Counted from the first letter of the stretch, positions 15,561 through 24,116 are shown. The stretch: DNA of 64,000 nt from Oscillospiraceae bacterium (GCA_015066225.1 SVOT01000002.1:1-64000); one strand, 5' to 3'. Numbers and translations are program-made. The notes: generated by a model not told the origin, from the letters alone.

Positions 15561-17971
15561 TATGCTCTCGCTTTTGCTTCTTCGTACAGCTTTTCGATTT
15601 CTTCGAAATGGCTGTAGTTTTCTTTTTGCTTTATAAGCTTTTCAGCATCAAGGTAAACCTTTGCAGCACGGTTGAAATATGCGTGTCTGTCCATTTCCTC
15701 TTTCGATGCCTTACGTGCAGTTTTTCTGTCTGCATCTGTTTCCTTGATTTTTGCTTTAATCGCTGAAATTTTTTCTGAATCCTTTGCTTTTTTAGCTTCC
15801 TTCAGCTCAACAAAAAGACCCTTGAGAATTGCTTCACAATTATCCTCGTCATCAAAGAAGCCTTCAAGAACAGCGAAGTCGGGCTGTTTGAATTCCTGAC
15901 CGTCACTGAAATACTTTTTAATTGCTTTGTAAGATGATTTTTTTGCTTTCGCAACTTCAATAGCTGCTTTGCGGATTTCTTTTTCTTCTTTTGTTGTTTT
16001 GGGCAATGCTTTTGCCTCTGTAATCTCCTGCAAAATAACAGAAATATCTGCATTAAGAAGAGCTTCAAGACCTGCCGCATATACCTTACCGTTCTCTTGA
16101 ACACGAAGTTTTTCAACAGGTGTTGTAAATTTATCGAGCTCTTCACAAACGAATTTCGCAATTTCGATTTCGTCGTTATATTCTTTATCTGCAAGGTATG
16201 CCTTCTTAGCCTCTTTTTTAGCCGCTTTATCAGATATTGATTTATATGCCTTTTTGTCAAGAGCTTTAGGCTGTGCAACTGCCATTTCTTTTGCAGTGTG
16301 GACAATTCCAATAGCCTCAATAACATCCTCATCCTTGAGAACACCGTTACCGTAGTCCTCAAACATAGCACGGATTTTAAGAACGCGTATAACTGATTTC
16401 TGTTTTACTTCGTTAAAGTCATACCAGATATATGGAATAACGTTCATCAAAGCACCTACAGCAGCAACAACGATAAGAACCTTTGAAAGGCTAAGAAGCA
16501 AATCTACGTCATAAAGGGCAGAAAGTGCGTTGTTGTAGTTATCCTGACCGTTTGCAAGCTGCTCTGAAAGAAGCTGACCAACAGTTTTACCGTCACCAAG
16601 CACCCTTTCAAGAACCTCGGGTCTTGAAGTAACTATAGCAGCATTTTCTTTTGTAAGACCGTTTTTCTCATAAATCCAGGGAAGAACGGAAGATGTAAGA
16701 AGCGTAATAACTGTACCGATTGTTGTAACAACAGCAAACATACCGTCGATACGCTCACCTGTTTTATATTGCTGATAGTCACGGATATCCGCCTGAATAG
16801 CGGGATTGAGGATATGAGCAAATGAACCCATAAACGCATTAAGATAAAGACAACCCATAATCAGCCATATAGTAAAGTTATGGATTTCATTTGTAAACGG
16901 CAACAGCATAAGTATGAAGACCACGTTAAACAGGTTTGTTACAACAAGAACTGACTTTTTACCCCATTTTCTTATGCAGAACGGTGCCAACAGCATACCC
17001 CAGAGAGATGCATTACCGTACAGCGTGAACAGTAAGCTGTATGCGCTACCCGAACAGGCACCGCCGTAGTTATAGAACCAGTACATAATATTTGCATAGG
17101 CTGACTCAAGGAAACCGATCCAACCTGCAAGAGAGATAATCCAGAAATACTTATTTTTTGCAACCGCTTTAAGTGCATCAATAAATTTAATCTGAACAAC
17201 GTGAGTTCTTGCCTGAACGATTTTTTCTTCAGTATGCTTGTAAACAACCATGCAAAGAAGAAGGCCACCCACCGTAAGAATGGGGTACAATAATCTGTAA
17301 ACACGGATATCTGTTGTGTTTGAATGGAATATGTTTGATGCGAGAATAGGTGTAAGGAAGTTTACTACTGTTGGTGCGAATGAATAAACAACACTCTTGA
17401 TAGATGCAACGTCTGTTCTCTCCTGTGAGTTGGGCGAAAGAACGTGGATAAGGTTTTCGTATGCATCATAGAAGAAGTAATAAAAGAAATGCAACAGCAG
17501 GTTCAGGAACATTATGATTGCACATTTTGCAACATAAGCCTTTTCTTCACCGAAAATCATTCCGGTTCCCAACCAATCGGAAAGCTTTGCATAAGGGAAC
17601 CATACCATCAGGTTACACACGATTGCCGCAGGGATAGCCATTGTGACAATATAAGGTCTGTATTTACCCGCTTTGTTACGTGTGTTGTCAATGATGTTTG
17701 CACGGATACCTGTCAAAGGAATGTTTGCGATAACAGCAAGAACATACATTATGTACATATCCATCGGGTCAATACCCAATGTGCTGGAAAGAAGGGTGCT
17801 GTTTGTTGCCAACAAACAAGCAGAGCCCATGGTAATAATCATATATGCGCCGATACCACCGCCGGAATAAGCGGCAATTTCTTTATAGGGCATATACCTT
17901 TTTGCAGGTGGATTTCTCCAATAGGTTTTAACCTTTGAAATGCCATCTGCAGCTTTTTGCTTCAGATTCAT
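15560..17971 (-). CDS. GPH/MFS-type sugar transporter with long charged C-terminal tail
   Basis: An 803-residue membrane protein. The first about 520 residues form a glycoside-pentoside-hexuronide (MFS_2) transporter with roughly twelve hydrophobic segments, a basic R..IIDNTRNKAGKYRPY loop after early helices, and the FW.I...GWIG pattern. GPH carriers import glycosides by cation symport. Unusually, about 280 residues rich in Lys, Glu and Ala follow the last helix (from about VIRVLKIRAMFEDYG) and are predicted helical or coiled-coil, facing the cytoplasm. Known regulatory tails on this family (LacS IIA domains) are different. AAAAGGAGCG precedes the ATG. Monocistronic with its own promoter and terminator; the substrate is unknown. 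Confidence 0.8.
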   Translation of the reverse strand: MNLKQKAADGISKVKTYWRNPPAKRYMPYKEIAAYSGGGIGAYMIITMGSACLLATNSTLLSSTLGIDPMDMYIMYVLAVIANIPLTGIRANIIDNTRNKAGKYRPYIVTMAIPAAIVCNLMVWFPYAKLSDWLGTGMIFGEEKAYVAKCAIIMFLNLLLHFFYYFFYDAYENLIHVLSPNSQERTDVASIKSVVYSFAPTVVNFLTPILASNIFHSNTTDIRVYRLLYPILTVGGLLLCMVVYKHTEEKIVQARTHVVQIKFIDALKAVAKNKYFWIISLAGWIGFLESAYANIMYWFYNYGGACSGSAYSLLFTLYGNASLWGMLLAPFCIRKWGKKSVLVVTNLFNVVFILMLLPFTNEIHNFTIWLIMGCLYLNAFMGSFAHILNPAIQADIRDYQQYKTGERIDGMFAVVTTIGTVITLLTSSVLPWIYEKNGLTKENAAIVTSRPEVLERVLGDGKTVGQLLSEQLANGQDNYNNALSALYDVDLLLSLSKVLIVVAAVGALMNVIPYIWYDFNEVKQKSVIRVLKIRAMFEDYGNGVLKDEDVIEAIGIVHTAKEMAVAQPKALDKKAYKSISDKAAKKEAKKAYLADKEYNDEIEIAKFVCEELDKFTTPVEKLRVQENGKVYAAGLEALLNADISVILQEITEAKALPKTTKEEKEIRKAAIEVAKAKKSSYKAIKKYFSDGQEFKQPDFAVLEGFFDDEDNCEAILKGLFVELKEAKKAKDSEKISAIKAKIKETDADRKTARKASKEEMDRHAYFNRAAKVYLDAEKLIKQKENYSHFEEIEKLYEEAKARA

Positions 17972-18003
17972 CTTGACGCTCCTTTTCTATTATATACTAT
18001 AAG

Positions 18004-18032
18004 ATAATATCACAAAATCTTCTTTTGTTCAA
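18004..18032 (-). promoter_or_regulatory. Sigma-A promoter of GPH transporter
   Basis: Minus strand: TTGAAC (18027-18032), 17-nt spacer, TATTAT (18004-18009), about 30 nt from the start codon. Confidence 0.6.
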
Positions 18033-18043
18033 TGCAAAATAAA

Positions 18044-18080
18044 GAAGATTAACGAGAGTTTTTCACTTTCGTTAATCTTC
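18044..18080 (-). terminator. Terminator after SPFH gene
   Basis: GAAGATTAACGA pairs with TCGTTAATCTTC (12-bp stem), then TTTATTTTG on the minus strand. It lies about 60 nt after the SPFH stop. Confidence 0.75.
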
Positions 18081-18141
18081 AACAAAGTTACACTATTCAG
18101 AATGTGCAAATCGGCGATTGTTTTCACCGTTTTTCAGGCAA

Positions 18142-19023
18142 TTATTTGCCGGCTTTGTCGCCCTCGCCATCTGCTGACACATCAAGTATTGCCGCACCGC
18201 CTGTTGCATAAGGAAGCTTGCCGTCCCATTTTTCAATCTTGTTGTTTTCAAGAACGTTGTCGTTAAGAGACTTTGCGATTGTTTCGTTTGCTTCTGCCTG
18301 AGCCTCTGCCTTTGCAAGAATTGCCTTTGCTTCAGCCTCAGCTTCAATTATCTCTTTTTCTGCCTGAGCGTTTGCTTCAACAATAAGCTGCTCTTTCTCT
18401 GTTTTTGCTTTCAGAAGATTCTGTCTTGCAACCTCTTTTGCTTCAATAGCTTTTGAGAATTCCTCAGAGAATGTGAAGTTTACGATATTGAACTTTTCAA
18501 TGAGAATACCGTATTCATCCATTTTCTTCTCAAGAGTTGCCTGAATTTCGATTGCAACCTGTGAACGGCTTGTAACAAGCTGTTCAGCTGTGTATTTTGC
18601 AGTTACCGCTTTAAGGCTTTCGTGAATGGCAGGCATAAGCATAATTGTTTCGTAATCTTTACCGATTTCCCTGTAGATTTTTGCAGAGGAGTTGTTGCTG
18701 ATTTTGTAGTTAACAACTATTGTGCTTGTAATAGCCTGCAAGTCTTTTGAAACTGATTCTGCAGCAGTAATTTCGCACTTTTGAATCTGGTTACTCATTT
18801 TAACAACTGATTGCACAAAAGGAGCCTTTATATGAAAGCCTTCGGACAATGCATTTTCGCTCACCTTACCCAACGTAACAACTACACCTGTGTGACCGGC
18901 AGGGACAATAGTGATTGATGCGGCAAATAAGATAATAGCGAGAACTGCTATTACACCGAGAGCAATCCACTTTTTAAAGCCACCAAAAGATTTTTCTCCG
19001 ACGATTTTTGCTGTTTTAATCAT
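18142..19023 (-). CDS. SPFH/prohibitin (band 7) domain membrane protein
   Basis: A 293-residue protein anchored by one N-terminal helix (about residues 18-39) and followed by an SPFH domain starting IVPAGHTGVVVTLGKV and containing the EGFHIKAPF and VSKDLQ segments. A Glu/Ala/Lys-rich coiled coil (about 195-250) then allows the ring-like oligomers typical of prohibitin, flotillin and HflK/C. Such proteins scaffold membrane microdomains and modulate proteases such as FtsH. Length matches prohibitin-type members rather than larger flotillins. AAGGAGGATT precedes the ATG. It lies downstream of the DUF1836 gene with the two parS sites between. Confidence 0.88.
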   Translation of the reverse strand: MIKTAKIVGEKSFGGFKKWIALGVIAVLAIILFAASITIVPAGHTGVVVTLGKVSENALSEGFHIKAPFVQSVVKMSNQIQKCEITAAESVSKDLQAITSTIVVNYKISNNSSAKIYREIGKDYETIMLMPAIHESLKAVTAKYTAEQLVTSRSQVAIEIQATLEKKMDEYGILIEKFNIVNFTFSEEFSKAIEAKEVARQNLLKAKTEKEQLIVEANAQAEKEIIEAEAEAKAILAKAEAQAEANETIAKSLNDNVLENNKIEKWDGKLPYATGGAAILDVSADGEGDKAGK

Positions 19024-19057
19024 AATAATCCTCCTTGAATTATTTAATGTTTATTTT

Positions 19058-19073
19058 TGTTCCACGTGGAACA
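19058..19073. promoter_or_regulatory. parS: parS site 1 (ParB/Spo0J-binding centromere)
   Basis: TGTTCCACGTGGAACA is a perfect 16-bp palindrome. It differs from the Bacillus parS consensus TGTTTCACGTGAAACA by one symmetric pair and matches variants used by other bacteria. It lies about 16.5 kb from dnaA, in a gap between genes. Confidence 0.88.
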
Positions 19074-19091
19074 TACCGTTCCACAAGAAAT

Positions 19092-19107
19092 TGTTTCACG
19101 TGGAACA
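19092..19107. promoter_or_regulatory. parS: parS site 2
   Basis: TGTTTCACGTGGAACA has one half-site identical to the Bacillus consensus and the other identical to site 1. It starts 34 bp from the start of site 1. An extra half site, GTTCCAC (19078-19084), lies between them. Confidence 0.88.
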
Positions 19108-19109
19108 TT

Positions 19110-19631
19110 TTACTGAATTAAATCCGAAAGCATATTTTCAGCTTTCGCCTTGAGATTAGATGAAATATGCGCAATCACCATAATCTGCAAAGCATTACGC
19201 AGTTTTTCTCTGCCACCCGGAAATGGCTCAACATAGTCGTTAATTTCTTCGTCAATGAATTTTGAAATGGTTTCAATGCTCAGATCACCGTTTTCATCAA
19301 CCTCTTTCATTACCGAACACATTATGCTATATAGCTCACCATCGGGTATTGCGTCGTCGTTACGGTCGTCGACCTTGCCGTTGACATACGCCAACAACGA
19401 AACAATATTGGAAAGCTGCATTGCACCTTTAAGCATATTGATTATCAACACTCTTGCTGTTGATTGAATTCCGTATCTTCTGTCTTTAGGGGGTTCAATC
19501 CAACCTCTTTTGACCCAGTTCTGAATTGTAGTGGGCTCGAGTCCCGAAAATTCGGACAACTGCGAAAGTGTGAAACCGCCTGTCAGCTTCATTGCTGCAG
19601 CAATGGGTTCAAATGCTTTTTCTTTTCCCAT
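19110..19631 (-). CDS. DUF1836 family MerR-like DNA-binding protein
   Basis: A 173-residue protein with the DUF1836 signature: a MerR-like helix-turn-helix around residues 18-50 (LSQLSEFSGLEPTTIQNWVK, then a winged RGWIEPPKDRRYG), followed by a helical domain with VLIINMLKGAMQL and SLLAYVNG, typical of the family. Function is not established; the fold implies transcription regulation. GGAGGTCCCG precedes the ATG. Its promoter spacer contains a TCACGTGA palindrome, so autoregulation is possible. It precedes the SPFH gene on the same strand, and both may be co-transcribed through the parS sites. Confidence 0.85.
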   Translation of the reverse strand: MGKEKAFEPIAAAMKLTGGFTLSQLSEFSGLEPTTIQNWVKRGWIEPPKDRRYGIQSTARVLIINMLKGAMQLSNIVSLLAYVNGKVDDRNDDAIPDGELYSIMCSVMKEVDENGDLSIETISKFIDEEINDYVEPFPGGREKLRNALQIMVIAHISSNLKAKAENMLSDLIQ

Positions 19632-19674
19632 ATACGGGACCTCCTTTCTCTCACGATTATGTTTCGTGTTACTA

Positions 19675-19708
19675 TGATAATATCACAGGTTCACGTGACT
19701 GTCAAGTG
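19675..19708 (-). promoter_or_regulatory. Promoter of DUF1836 gene with palindromic spacer
   Basis: Minus strand: TTGACA, 17-nt spacer containing TCACGTGA, then TATTAT. Placing an operator between -35 and -10 is common for MerR-family promoters. The palindrome shares the CACGTG core with parS but lacks the outer bases. Confidence 0.55.
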
Positions 19709-19806
19709 TTTTCTTTTGATTTTTTATAAAAATCACAATATATGACACAACACTCAGGTTTTATCGGTTATATTACAAAAAAATTCAAATATTAATAAAA
19801 AATTCA

Positions 19807-19835
19807 TAGACATTTGTAATTTTTTCTGTTATAAT
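19807..19835 (+). promoter_or_regulatory. Strong promoter of orphan RNA
   Basis: TAGACA (19807-19812), 17-nt spacer, perfect TATAAT (19830-19835). Transcription would start near 19842. Confidence 0.7.
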
Positions 19836-19841
19836 GTGTGT

Positions 19842-19990
19842 GCACACTAAAGGTGGCCGCACACCTTTTATGTGTTCAGTTCCTTCGGGAGCTGACCCCT
19901 CCTCAAGTAAACCCAAGGTGTGGGGTGTTACGCCCTATACCGGAAATGCACCGACTGTCCCCTCAGTCGGTGCATTTTCCTTTTTATGTA
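19842..19990 (+). ncRNA. Putative structured non-coding RNA of unknown family, about 145 nt
   Basis: A transcription unit with a near-consensus promoter and its own terminator but no credible reading frame (a frame through it lacks a ribosome site). Predicted stems: AAGGTG/CACCTT; CAGTTCC-TTCG-GGAGCTG with a UUCG tetraloop; ACCCC/GGGGT closing a 20-nt loop; and the terminator GCACCGACTG/CAGTCGGTGC followed by ATTTTCCTTTTT. It does not match what I know of SRP RNA, tmRNA, RNase P, 5S, or the common riboswitches. A downstream promoter at 20014 means the ABC genes do not depend on it, which argues for a trans-acting RNA rather than a leader. Confidence 0.65.
19950..19988 (+). terminator. Terminator of orphan RNA
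   Basis: A 10-bp stem, GCACCGACTG with CAGTCGGTGC around a tcccct loop, followed by a T-rich tract. Confidence 0.8.
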
Positions 19991-20013
19991 TGTATTTATT
20001 AATATATATTTAC

Positions 20014-20042
20014 TTGACTATTAACCCTGCGGGGTGTAAAAT
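20014..20042 (+). promoter_or_regulatory. Sigma-A promoter of ABC exporter operon
   Basis: TTGACT (20014-20019), 17-nt spacer, TAAAAT (20037-20042). The spacer holds a near-palindrome ACCCTGCGGGGT that could be an operator. No GntR-type regulator is adjacent. Confidence 0.6.
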
Positions 20043-20097
20043 ATATAATTGAATAATTTTGTATTCTTTTTAATCTTCAGCGATTGGAGGCATTGTT

Positions 20098-20796
20098 TTG
20101 GATATTATCAAAGTCCAAGGGTTATCAAAATCCTATGGCAATAAAAATGTCCTTAATGACATCAGCTTTGATTTACCGCAGGGCGAAATAATCGGTCTTT
20201 TAGGCCCTAACGGTTGCGGTAAAACAACACTTATGAAAATTCTCACGGGTCTTATCCACGATTACAGCGGCTCTGTTCTCATAAACGGTGAAAAGCCCGG
20301 TGAAAACACAAAAGCCATAACGGCATATCTTCCCGAGCAGACCTTTGTTCACGAATGGATGCGTAACATCGACGCCGTTAACTATTTCAACGATTTTTTC
20401 AAGGATTTTGATAAAAACAAGGCTTTGGAATTAATGCAGAGATTCGACCTGCCCCTCAAGCAAAAATCAAAAACTATGTCAAAGGGTATGCAGGAAAAGC
20501 TCCTTCTTTCTCTTGTAATGTCAAGAGAGGCTTCTCTTTACGTTCTTGATGAGCCTATGGGTGGTGTTGACCCTGCAACACGTGCATCAATTCTTGATTT
20601 TATAATGAAAAACTATGCCGAAAAGTCAACTCTTCTCATTTCGACTCACCTCATAAACGATTTACAGTCTGTTTTCTCACACGCTCTGTTTATCGGCGGT
20701 GGTAAGGTTCTTGTTAACTCAAGCGTCGAAGAGCTGACAATGAACGGCAAAACAATCGAAGATGTTTTTAAGGAGGTATTTTCAAATGTTTGGTAA
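20098..20796 (+). CDS. ABC transporter ATP-binding protein
   Basis: A 232-residue ATPase of the drug/antimicrobial-peptide exporter (CcmA-like) group. Walker A GPNGCGKTT is near residue 35. The signature region reads MSKGMQEKL rather than LSGGQ, a known variation in this group. Walker B YVLDEPMGGVDP and the switch histidine in STHL are present. It starts at a TTG 7 nt after GGAGG. The downstream membrane gene overlaps its 3' end by 11 bp, so the pair forms one ABC-2-like exporter at the cytoplasmic membrane. The substrate is unknown. Confidence 0.9.
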   Translation: MDIIKVQGLSKSYGNKNVLNDISFDLPQGEIIGLLGPNGCGKTTLMKILTGLIHDYSGSVLINGEKPGENTKAITAYLPEQTFVHEWMRNIDAVNYFNDFFKDFDKNKALELMQRFDLPLKQKSKTMSKGMQEKLLLSLVMSREASLYVLDEPMGGVDPATRASILDFIMKNYAEKSTLLISTHLINDLQSVFSHALFIGGGKVLVNSSVEELTMNGKTIEDVFKEVFSNVW

Positions 20797-21610
20797 GCTT
20801 CTTAAAAATGATATAAAAGCACAGTGGCATTCAATGTCCTTTGTTTTTCTGGGTATTGTAATTATCGCCGGTGTGGCAGAAATATTCACCGTTACTACGA
20901 AAAACAAAATGGGCTCAGCTCTTGGCGGGTTGCTCGTTTTTCTTGTCCTTTTGTTTGCCTGCGTTTTCATAGTTATAAAAACTGCCTCAATGTTTTCAAA
21001 AACAATGTTCGGCAGGGCAGGCTACCTCACTTTATCTTTACCCGTTAAAACAAGCACTCTTCTCAGGTCAAAAACAGTTTCCAGCCTTATCTGGATTTTC
21101 GGTGTTTATGCCCTTTGCTTCGGCTCACTTTTCCTGTGGATGGCTCAGGTGCAGGAGGCTTTGGGTGAGGATTTTGTAAACAGCGCAGAAAGTCTTCTTT
21201 CGATTTTCGGTGTCCCCTCGTTTTTAACAATCTCCTTCGGGGTTATTTATCTTATTGTTTCTTTGGCAATCATTGTGCTGGTTATGGTTGAAGCAATGCA
21301 GCTTGCAATCACCTGCTCTCACGTTTCCCCCGTTTCAAAGCTTGGTAAATTTGGTGCAATCGTTATTTTCTTTGCGGTTACAGCACTTGTTTTATATGTT
21401 TCCGGTGCAGTAGGCGAGCTTATAAAGCTCGGGTTGGTCGTTACACCCGAAAGAATTATTCTTTCAAGCAACATTACCGAAGCGGCAGCAACCGTGGGCA
21501 AGGATTCTCTTACAATCTGCGTTTCAGGCGATATTTATTCGCTTATCTGTGCATTTGTTCTTCATCTGCCCACAGCATACCTCATCAAAAACAAAGTTAA
21601 TATAATGTAA
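20786..21610 (+). CDS. ABC-2-like transporter permease
   Basis: A 274-residue membrane protein with about six hydrophobic segments, the partner of the ATPase just upstream. AAGGAGG precedes the ATG and lies inside the ATPase gene. The arrangement (short cytoplasmic N-terminus MFGKLLKNDIKAQWHS, two helices, LTLSLPVKTSTLLRSK loop, then four helices) is typical of Clostridia ABC-2 exporter subunits of unknown cargo. It ends 13 nt before aspS, so aspS may be co-transcribed. Confidence 0.82.
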   Translation: MFGKLLKNDIKAQWHSMSFVFLGIVIIAGVAEIFTVTTKNKMGSALGGLLVFLVLLFACVFIVIKTASMFSKTMFGRAGYLTLSLPVKTSTLLRSKTVSSLIWIFGVYALCFGSLFLWMAQVQEALGEDFVNSAESLLSIFGVPSFLTISFGVIYLIVSLAIIVLVMVEAMQLAITCSHVSPVSKLGKFGAIVIFFAVTALVLYVSGAVGELIKLGLVVTPERIILSSNITEAAATVGKDSLTICVSGDIYSLICAFVLHLPTAYLIKNKVNIM

Positions 21611-21623
21611 AGGATTGATAAAT

Positions 21624-23402
21624 ATGGATAATATGGCAGGTCTTAAAAGGTCTGTTTATTGCGGTGAGCTTCGCTCTTCAAACGTTGGCGAAGAAGTAAC
21701 CGTTTGCGGTTGGGTTGCTAAGCAACGCGACCTTGGCTCACTTATATTTATAGATTTGCGTGACAGAACAGGTATTGTTCAGCTCGCATTTGACGATAAT
21801 ACAGACCGTGAAATTTTTGAAAAAGCCTTTGGCGCAAGAAGTGAATATGTGCTTATGGCTAAGGGCGTTGTTCGTGAGCGTTCATCAAAAAACAGCGAAA
21901 TCCCCACAGGCGACGTTGAAATCGACGTCAAAGACCTGAGAGTTCTCTCAAAAAGTGAAACTCCCCCATTTGATATTGTTGAAAACTGTCAGACAGCAGA
22001 GCTCACAAGGCTCAAATACCGCTATCTTGACCTTCGCCGCCCGGATTTGCAGCAGAATATTCTTTTCCGCCACAAGGTTACAAAAATCACCCGTGACTAT
22101 TTTGACGAAAACGGCTTTGTTGAAATTGAGACACCCATGCTTATAAAATCAACTCCCGAGGGTGCAAGAGACTTCCTTGTTCCCAGCCGTATTCATCAGG
22201 GCTCATTCTATGCTCTTCCCCAATCACCTCAGCTTTACAAACAGCTTTCAATGGTAGCGGGCTTCGACAGATATATGCAGATAGCCCGTTGCTTCCGTGA
22301 CGAGGACCTTCGAGCAGACCGTCAGCCCGAATTCACACAGATTGACCTTGAAATGTCTTTCGTCACAATGGAGGATGTTCTTTCAATAGGTGAAGGCTAC
22401 ATTGCAAGAGTTTTCAAGGATGCTCTCGGTATTGATATCCCCCTTCCCCTTCCCAGACTCACATATAAAGAGGCAATGGAAAAATACGGCTCAGACAAGC
22501 CCGACACACGCTTCGGTATGGAGATTTTCGACCTTTCCGACATTGTAAAGGATTGCGGCTTCTCTGTTTTCTCATCTGCCGTTGCAGGTGGTGGCTCTGT
22601 AAGGGGTATCACTGCGAAAAATGCCGTTACAACATACACAAGAAAAGAGGTTGACAAGCTCACCGAGTTTGTAAGGGGCATCGGCGGTAAGGGCCTTGCC
22701 TGGATTCGTCTCACAGACGACGGTATCGCTTCTTCATTCGCTAAGTTTATGACTGAGGAAGAAATGTCTGCAATCCTTGAAAAAGCGGGTGCAGAAAAGG
22801 GCGACGTTGTTTTCATTGTTGCAGACACAAAAAACAACTCCGTTCTTTCAATTCTCGGCTCACTCCGTAACGAAGCAGCCAAAAAGCTTGGCGTTATCGG
22901 TGACGGCTTCAACCTTCTCTGGATTGTTGAATTCCCCTTCTTCGATTGGGATGAAGATACACAGCAGTTTGTTGCAATGCACCATCCCTTCACCTCACCT
23001 TTACCCGAATGTCTCCCCTATCTTGAAACAGATAAGGCATCCGTCAGAGCTGAGGCTTACGACCTTGTTCTCAACGGCGTTGAGCTTTCTTCAGGCTCAA
23101 TCAGAATCACCGATTCTGATTTACAGGACAGAATCTTCAAGCTCCTCGGTCTTTCAGACGAAGAGGCAAAACAGAAATTCGGCTACCTTCTCGATGCCTT
23201 CAGATTCGGTCCCCCACCCCACGGCGGTATGGGTATCGGTCTTGACAGACTTGTTATGCAGCTTCTCAAGGTTGATTCTCTTCGTGACGTTATTGCATTC
23301 CCCAAGGTTCAGAATGCAAGCGAGCCCATGACAGAATGCCCCTCAAGAGTTGATAGCATCCAGCTCGAAGAACTCGGAATTGATTTAAAAGAAGAAAAGT
23401 GA
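21624..23402 (+). CDS. aspS: Aspartyl-tRNA synthetase
   Basis: A 592-residue class II synthetase that charges tRNA-Asp (or tRNA-Asp and tRNA-Asn if non-discriminating). It has an N-terminal OB-fold anticodon-binding domain (VTVCGWVAKQRDLGSLIFIDLRDR), a class II core with motif 2 (RCFRDEDLRADRQPEFTQID) and the bacterial GAD insertion (about residues 280-420). Motif 3 GGMGIGLDRLVMQL is near the C-terminus. Length matches bacterial AspRS. The ATG at 21624 follows AAAGGA; an upstream TTG lies inside the ribosome site. Confidence 0.97.
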   Translation: MDNMAGLKRSVYCGELRSSNVGEEVTVCGWVAKQRDLGSLIFIDLRDRTGIVQLAFDDNTDREIFEKAFGARSEYVLMAKGVVRERSSKNSEIPTGDVEIDVKDLRVLSKSETPPFDIVENCQTAELTRLKYRYLDLRRPDLQQNILFRHKVTKITRDYFDENGFVEIETPMLIKSTPEGARDFLVPSRIHQGSFYALPQSPQLYKQLSMVAGFDRYMQIARCFRDEDLRADRQPEFTQIDLEMSFVTMEDVLSIGEGYIARVFKDALGIDIPLPLPRLTYKEAMEKYGSDKPDTRFGMEIFDLSDIVKDCGFSVFSSAVAGGGSVRGITAKNAVTTYTRKEVDKLTEFVRGIGGKGLAWIRLTDDGIASSFAKFMTEEEMSAILEKAGAEKGDVVFIVADTKNNSVLSILGSLRNEAAKKLGVIGDGFNLLWIVEFPFFDWDEDTQQFVAMHHPFTSPLPECLPYLETDKASVRAEAYDLVLNGVELSSGSIRITDSDLQDRIFKLLGLSDEEAKQKFGYLLDAFRFGPPPHGGMGIGLDRLVMQLLKVDSLRDVIAFPKVQNASEPMTECPSRVDSIQLEELGIDLKEEK

Positions 23403-23453
23403 ATCAATTTATAACATTTGTTGCTTTTATAGTGCCAAAATATCAAAAAACAC

Positions 23454-23482
23454 TTGAAAAGAAAGGGAAAATGTTATAGTAT
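23454..23482 (+). promoter_or_regulatory. Sigma-A promoter of efp
   Basis: TTGAAA (23454-23459), 17-nt spacer, TAGTAT (23477-23482), about 40 nt upstream of efp. Confidence 0.65.
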
Positions 23483-23524
23483 TATTATGTAAAAATATGA
23501 AATTCATTTTCGGAGGATTTATTT

Positions 23525-24082
23525 ATGGTAACAGCAGGCGATTTCAAAAACGGCGTTACATTTGAAATGGACGGCAAGGTTTATTCTATCATCGAATTCC
23601 AGCACGTTAAACCCGGTAAAGGTGCTGCTTTCGTAAGAACAAAAATCAGAGACGTCATCAACGGTAGCGTTACTGAAAAAACTTTCAGCCCCACAGACAA
23701 ATACCCCACAGCCTTCATTGAAAGAAAAGATATGGAATATTCATACGAGGACGGTGGTCTTTACTATTTTATGGACCAGGAAACCTATGATATGATTCCT
23801 GTTGACGCTTCAAATCTCGGCGACAACTTCAAATTCGTTAAAGAAAACATGGTTTGTAAGATTCTTTCTTACAAGGGCAACGTTTTCGGTGTTGAGCCCC
23901 CCACATTTGTAACTCTTCAGGTTACAAAAACTGACCCCGGCTTTGCAGGCAACACAGCTACAAACGCTACAAAACCCGCAACAGTTGAAACCGGTGCAGA
24001 AATCAAGGTTCCCCTTTTCATTGACGAGGGTGAAATGATCAACATCGACACAAGAACAGGCGAATATCTCTCAAGAGCATAA
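23525..24082 (+). CDS. efp: Translation elongation factor P
   Basis: A 185-residue factor that rescues ribosomes stalled at consecutive prolines by acting next to the P-site tRNA. The N-terminal KOW-like domain carries the loop [12 protein letters not shown], whose first-domain lysine is the modification site; the two OB domains follow, ending with [12 protein letters not shown], the typical EF-P C-terminus. CGGAGGATTT precedes the ATG. Neither the EpmA/EpmB nor the YmfI modification genes are in the window. A CD1247-like gene follows after 34 nt and may share the transcript. Confidence 0.97.
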   Translation: MVTAGDFKNGVTFEMDGKVYSIIEFQHVKPGKGAAFVRTKIRDVINGSVTEKTFSPTDKYPTAFIERKDMEYSYEDGGLYYFMDQETYDMIPVDASNLGDNFKFVKENMVCKILSYKGNVFGVEPPTFVTLQVTKTDPGFAGNTATNATKPATVETGAEIKVPLFIDEGEMINIDTRTGEYLSRA

Positions 24083-24116
24083 TTGAGTATTCAATAAAAT
24101 ACAGGAGGTCACCTAA

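Noticed and set aside
15802-16371. 189-residue Lys/Leu-rich frame within the GPH transporter tail
   Set aside because: Another frame of the Lys/Glu/Ala-rich tail on the same strand; composition is an artefact of the low-complexity region.
19684-19699. Third parS site at TTCACGTGA in the DUF1836 promoter
   Set aside because: Only the central 8-9 bases match; the outer bases needed for parS are wrong, so it is treated as a possible operator instead.
19834-20052. 72-residue frame through the orphan RNA
   Set aside because: It starts inside the -10 element, lacks a ribosome site and runs through a terminator.
22397-22993. 198-residue frame antisense to aspS
   Set aside because: A shadow of aspartyl-tRNA synthetase with biased Ser/Pro/Ala composition.
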